Shown in pieces: positions 24,134 to 26,834 of a stretch of 26,834 bases of DNA. Source of the stretch: Bacillota bacterium. Lineage in GTDB: Bacteria; Bacillota; Bacilli; ZCTH02-B2. A program made the position numbers and the translations under genes. Under the pieces are notes generated by a model, which saw only the letters and a program-made list of their open reading frames with translations, searched no databases and had not been told where the DNA came from. Location of the stretch: positions 1-26,834 of the forward strand of contig PKQY01000026.1 of NCBI GenBank assembly GCA_017577895.1. The letters are read 5' to 3'. How positions within the stretch are numbered: the first letter of the stretch is position 1; every line of letters starts with the position of its first letter.

Positions 24134-25390
24134 ATGTACCGACATTTTGTCCACGCACAGCAGTTGAAAGCGATGGCCGAGGCAGCGGAAGAGACTGTAC
24201 AGCCCGTATTTCGGCGCATTGCCGCCATTGTGGAAGCCAACCAGGCAAAAGTGTTGCGGGCGTTTCAACGCCATCAAGTGAACGAATCCCACTTTGCCGG
24301 ATCCGTCGGCTATGGTTATGACGATACAGGCAGGGATGTCATTGAAAACATTTACGCCGAAGTGTTCGAAGCGGAGGACGCGTTGGTGCGTCCTCATTTT
24401 GTGTCCGGCACCCATGCGATTGTCACCGCCTTGTTCGGACTGTTGCGTCCCGGAGACGAATTGTTGTACGTGACCGGGGAAATGTACGACTCGCTGCAAG
24501 AGGCGTTGGGATTGCGGGGAGAAAGTGCGGGCAACTTGTTGGAATATGGCATCACGTGCCGGTATGTGCCGCTTTCGGAAGACGGCCAGCCTGACTGGGA
24601 AGGGATCCAGCGGGCCATGACGCCACGGGTGAAAGTGGTGGCCATGCAGCGTTCCCGGGGGTACAGTTGGAGGCCGACCTTTTCGGTGGATGAACTGGCC
24701 CAGTTAAACCGTTTTGTCAAAGAAATTCGTCCGGACGTCATCACCTTTGTGGACAACTGTTACGGCGAATTTACGGAAGAAAAGGAACCGACGGCGGTCG
24801 GCATCGATTTGATGGCCGGGTCGTTGATCAAAAATCCCGGCGGCGGACTGGCGCCGTCGGGAGGGTATATCGCCGGACGAAAAGAACTGGTCGAAAGGGC
24901 CGCAGCCCGGTGGTCAGCGCCGGGCTTGGGGAAGGAGTTAGGGGCGACCTTCGGTTTAAACCGGCTCATTTTACAAGGGTTTTTCCTCGCACCCCACGTC
25001 GTAGGGGAGGCGTTGAAAGGGGCGGTATTTGCTGCCCGGATCCTGGAAGAACAGGGGTTTGAAACGGCACCGCGGTGGAATGAACCCCGGTCGGATATCA
25101 TTCAAGCCATCCGGTTTCAACGGGAGGCGGAATTGATCGCTTTTTGCGAGGCGGTGCAGGCAGCCTCGCCCGTCGATGCCTACGTTCGGCCCGTACCCAG
25201 TCCCATGCCGGGATACGAGGATCCGGTCATCATGGCCGCCGGCACATTTGTTCAAGGCGCCAGCATCGAGCTGTCGGCCGACGGGCCGGTGCGGCCGCCG
25301 TACATCGGATACTTGCAGGGAGGATTGACGTACGAACACGTCAAATTTGCCGTACTGTCTTATTTAGACCGATTGCTGGAGCAAGGGTAG
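24134..25390 (+). CDS. ynbB: YnbB-like PLP enzyme of the methionine gamma-lyase / aluminium-resistance family
   Basis: This belongs to a PLP fold-type I family often named 'methionine gamma-lyase family protein' or 'aluminium resistance protein'. The true reaction is not known to me. The protein has 418 residues. ENQAKV-like text near 35, GYGYDDTGRD at 60-68, HFVSGTHAI around 88-96, FVDNCYGEF near 205-213, and the likely PLP lysine K233 in GSLIKNPGGG closely follow B. subtilis YnbB. The C terminus keeps MPGYEDPVIMAAGTF and QGGLTYEHVK. The start is ATG 24134, with GAGG at 24124-24127 and AAGGAG slightly upstream. In B. subtilis glnR-glnA follow; here lexA comes next in the opposite direction, only four bases away. 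Confidence 0.93.
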   Translation: MYRHFVHAQQLKAMAEAAEETVQPVFRRIAAIVEANQAKVLRAFQRHQVNESHFAGSVGYGYDDTGRDVIENIYAEVFEAEDALVRPHFVSGTHAIVTALFGLLRPGDELLYVTGEMYDSLQEALGLRGESAGNLLEYGITCRYVPLSEDGQPDWEGIQRAMTPRVKVVAMQRSRGYSWRPTFSVDELAQLNRFVKEIRPDVITFVDNCYGEFTEEKEPTAVGIDLMAGSLIKNPGGGLAPSGGYIAGRKELVERAAARWSAPGLGKELGATFGLNRLILQGFFLAPHVVGEALKGAVFAARILEEQGFETAPRWNEPRSDIIQAIRFQREAELIAFCEAVQAASPVDAYVRPVPSPMPGYEDPVIMAAGTFVQGASIELSADGPVRPPYIGYLQGGLTYEHVKFAVLSYLDRLLEQG

Positions 25391-25394
25391 GAGG

Positions 25395-26030
25395 TCAGTC
25401 TTCGAATTGTCGGACCAAACCGACCACTTTGCCCAAAATGGTTACACGGGACAGACGCAACGGTTCCATGGCCGGATTTTCCGGCTGCAGACGAATGTGA
25501 TCCCGTTCTTTGTAAAAACGTTTGACCGTCGCTTCGCCATCGTCCGTCAAAGCAACCACAATGTCGCCGTTGTCGGCGGTCGGTTGTTGCCGGACAACGA
25601 CGTAATCGCCATCGAGGATACCGGCTTGGATCATGCTGTCGCCTTGCACCAGCAACATGAACAGCGACTGGCCGTGCCGGCGCCACCAGTTGGGGAGGGG
25701 GACATACGATTCAATGTTTTCGACCGCTGTGATGGGGGTGCCGGCCGTTACTTTGCCGACGACGGGAACGTAAAGGACGTCCGTCTGGCCTGCTTCTTCT
25801 TGCCACAACGGATGAATGATTTCGATGGCCCGAGGTTTGGTCGGATCGCGCCGGATGTATCCTTTTTTCTCCAGTTTCGCCAGGTGGCCGTGGACGGTCG
25901 AACTCGATTTTAAACCGACAGCGAGGCCGATTTCCCGGACCGACGGCGGATATCCTTTTTCCCGCACTTCCTTGGCGATGAAATCCAAGATGGATTGTTG
26001 CCGTTTTGAGAGCATCTTTCCTTTATCCAC
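25395..26030 (-). CDS. lexA: LexA repressor
   Basis: LexA represses SOS genes and self-cleaves when RecA filaments form. The protein has 211 residues. The N-terminal winged helix (about 8-70) has YPPSVREIGLAVGL and SSTVHGHLAKLEKKGYI. The cleavage site is Ala96-Gly97 (KVTAGTPI), the catalytic serine is S132 (GDSMIQAG), and the catalytic lysine is K170 (EATVKRFY). All are intact. The start is GTG at 26030 with AAAGGTGGG upstream; ATG at 26015 (MLSKRQQ) is a possible alternative behind AAAGGAAAG. SOS-type boxes at 26077-26090 and 26119-26132 flank its promoter, indicating autoregulation. Its targets here include recA-recX. It is tail to tail with ynbB without a visible terminator. Confidence 0.98.
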   Translation of the reverse strand: MDKGKMLSKRQQSILDFIAKEVREKGYPPSVREIGLAVGLKSSSTVHGHLAKLEKKGYIRRDPTKPRAIEIIHPLWQEEAGQTDVLYVPVVGKVTAGTPITAVENIESYVPLPNWWRRHGQSLFMLLVQGDSMIQAGILDGDYVVVRQQPTADNGDIVVALTDDGEATVKRFYKERDHIRLQPENPAMEPLRLSRVTILGKVVGLVRQFED

Positions 26031-26076
26031 GAACCTTAGCCCACCTTTCTTCAGACCTCAAGAGCATCAGATCTCA

Positions 26077-26090
26077 AGAGCAAATGTTCG
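26077..26090 (-). promoter_or_regulatory. Proximal LexA operator of lexA
   Basis: Read on the minus strand this is CGAACATTTGCTCT. The half CGAAC is perfect and the other half is weak. It lies 6 bases downstream of the -10, covering the expected transcription start. Confidence 0.55.
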
Positions 26091-26096
26091 TTCCCC

Positions 26097-26124
26097 ATTA
26101 TACCACACTTGACCCGTTCAAACA
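26097..26124 (-). promoter_or_regulatory. lexA promoter
   Basis: On the minus strand the -10 is a perfect TATAAT (26102-26097), preceded by TGG as an extended -10. A weak -35 TGTTTG (26124-26119) is 16 bases upstream. Operators lie over the -35 and just past the -10. Confidence 0.65.
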
Positions 26125-26132
26125 TCCGTTCG
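26119..26132 (-). promoter_or_regulatory. Distal LexA operator of lexA, full match
   Basis: On the minus strand this is CGAACGGATGTTTG. It fits the Gram-positive SOS pattern CGAAC-N4-GTTYG at every fixed position. It covers the proposed -35 of lexA. Its core GAACGGATGTTTG occurs again, in the opposite direction, at 26422-26434. Confidence 0.8.
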
Positions 26133-26152
26133 CGCCTCTCCGACATCCCGAT

Positions 26153-26185
<33 letters not shown>

Positions 26186-26420
26186 TCGGTGGCAGAAAAA
26201 CATCATCGTTGGCGGCTGTCATTTTTCCATCCCAACATGTTGCTGCCCCATAAGATGCGGACGGTTGCGATATCCAAAACATGCATTGGTCCTGCATGAT
26301 TTTTCATTCGTTAAATGTCGTTTTGCATTTGTCTATTTGTATAAATGATCCGTGACGGTGATTGTAACGGATTTGAGCGGTTCATGAACGTTTGTGTAGC
26401 GAACGATTTGCAGATGCAGA

Positions 26421-26434
26421 TGAACGGATGTTTG
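26421..26434 (+). promoter_or_regulatory. Orphan LexA-type operator facing the IS element
   Basis: TGAACGGATGTTTG differs from the full SOS box upstream of lexA only at the first base. It overlaps a weak -35 TTGTGC (26432-26437), which has TTAAAT (26455-26460) 17 bases downstream. No gene follows before the IS, so the promoter points into it. Confidence 0.6.
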
Positions 26435-26449
26435 TGCATTTCATTTCGA

Positions 26450-26474
26450 TTTAATTAAATAAGTTTAATTAAAT
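26450..26474. repeat. Two tandem TTTAATTAAAT units
   Basis: The 11-base units at 26450-26460 and 26464-26474 are identical, with a 3-base spacer and a period of 14. Each contains the 10-bp palindrome TTTAATTAAA. They lie just outside the estimated left end of the IS. Confidence 0.85.
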
Positions 26475-26544
26475 TTGGACCCAATGAGTTTGTTATAGTC
26501 CCAAGTAGTGGTGTAAAAACGATGGGAAGCACTTGACAAAATGA

Positions 26545-26613
26545 AAGCCATCGTGTGGATTCTGCTATAGAGAAATATCAATCACCACAGCAGGAGGTCT
26601 CACACGATGGCTT
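26545..26613 (+). promoter_or_regulatory. 13-bp inverted repeat over the transposase start codon
   Basis: AAGCCATCGTGTG (26545-26557) and CACACGATGGCTT (26601-26613) are perfect inverted copies. The right arm contains the start ATG (26607-26609), and the ribosome site AGGAGG (26592-26597) lies in the loop. A likely extended -10, TGC-TATAGA (26563-26571), lies between the arms, so transcripts starting there lack the left arm. Confidence 0.75.
26563..26571 (+). promoter_or_regulatory. Candidate transposase promoter (extended -10)
   Basis: TGC directly before TATAGA (26566-26571) forms an extended -10. A TTGACA at 26533-26538 is 27 bases upstream, too far to be its -35. The expected start is near 26578. 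Confidence 0.4.
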
Positions 26614-26834
26614 CTACAGATAGAATGACACTTTTGGAGCTTTTGCGCAAGTGTGGTGTTGATGGTGACGTCGACTTCTTGAGAGAAGCACTTCAGGTTT
26701 TGGTCCAATCCCTGATGGAAGCTGAAGTTTCCGCACAAATCGGCGCCGAGCGCTATGAACGAAACGAAAACCGGACGACCTATCGCAATGGCTACCGGGA
26801 GCGACCATGGGATACCCGGGTCGGAACGCTGAAG
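26607..26834 (+). CDS. IS256-family (Mutator-type) transposase, N-terminal part, truncated by the window edge
   Basis: The DDE transposase of this family moves the element by a copy-out or cut-and-paste route. Only the first 76 residues are present. They include FLREALQVLVQSLMEAEVSAQIGAE-like text, where the helical start of the family is clear, and the highly typical RTTYRNGYRERPWDTRVGTL. The catalytic DDE residues lie beyond the window. The start is ATG 26607 with AGGAGG at 26592-26597. The frame is intact to the edge, so no damage is visible. The start codon sits in the right arm of a 13-bp inverted repeat. Confidence 0.93.
   Translation, partial: MASTDRMTLLELLRKCGVDGDVDFLREALQVLVQSLMEAEVSAQIGAERYERNENRTTYRNGYRERPWDTRVGTLK

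Larger units (their letters stand above)
26486..26834 (+). mobile_element. IS256-family insertion sequence, left end (continues past the window)
   Basis: The transposase type and the upstream GTGGTGTAAAA (26508-26518), which resembles the inner part of IS256-family terminal repeats, define the element. The left boundary at about 26486 (GAGTTTGTTATAG) is an estimate by resemblance to family ends. Neither the right terminal repeat nor a target duplication can be seen because the window ends inside the transposase. Confidence 0.75.

Noticed and set aside
26280..26304. Terminator of a small RNA in the lexA-IS gap
   Set aside because: The CATGCA/TGCATG stem is short and AT-flanked, and I see no promoter that would define an RNA ending there.

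Overview
This window is chromosomal DNA from an endospore-forming Bacillales bacterium of moderately high GC content. It carries the spore genes spoVS, cotE and spoVK and the Firmicutes genes rny, ymdB and ricA. The gene order follows the Bacillus block rodZ-pgsA-cinA-recA-rny-ymdB-spoVS-(variable)-miaB-ricA-cotE-mutS-mutL-miaA-hfq-spoVK-ynbB. Codon choice is rich in CGG and TTG, which suggests a thermophilic lineage such as Thermoactinomycetaceae or Alicyclobacillaceae. I cannot fix the genus from sequence alone.

Layout. Positions 1-4005 hold the end of a RodZ-like gene, pgsA, cinA and a DEAD-box RNA helicase with a DbpA-type RNA-binding tail, closed by a strong terminator. Positions 4014-5649 are the SOS-controlled recA-recX pair. 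Positions 5682-7394 are rny behind a near-consensus promoter and a structured leader. Then come ymdB and spoVS (7477-8721), an M19 dipeptidase (8788-9795), and the two-subunit 2-oxoacid:ferredoxin oxidoreductase korAB (9981-12603). In B. subtilis the dipeptidase/korAB position holds tdh-kbl. miaB-ricA (12824-14733) precede cotE (14829-15398), which has a perfect palindrome touching its ribosome binding site. An uncharacterised amidoligase-domain gene (15599-16969) sits between cotE and mutS. mutS-mutL-miaA-hfq-spoVK-ynbB follow (17018-25390). lexA runs convergently (26030-25395).

The right end (26031-26834) is a 576-bp AT-rich intergenic region carrying LexA-type operators. It leads into the left end of an IS256-family insertion sequence whose transposase runs off the window.

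Functionally the window combines genome maintenance (recA, recX, lexA, mutS, mutL), RNA metabolism (RNase Y, Hfq, the DEAD-box helicase, tRNA A37 modification by MiaA and MiaB), sporulation (SpoVS, CotE, SpoVK, the YmdB and Ric regulators) and ferredoxin-linked carbon metabolism (KorAB). The most interesting points are four. The IS256 element has a 13-bp inverted repeat that would hide the transposase start codon only in read-through transcripts. An orphan SOS operator faces that IS. The amidoligase protein joins an apparently shrunken ATP-grasp-like region to a glutamine-synthetase-like ligase domain. Palindromic or switch-like leaders precede cotE, hfq and rny. No tRNA, rRNA or CRISPR was seen.
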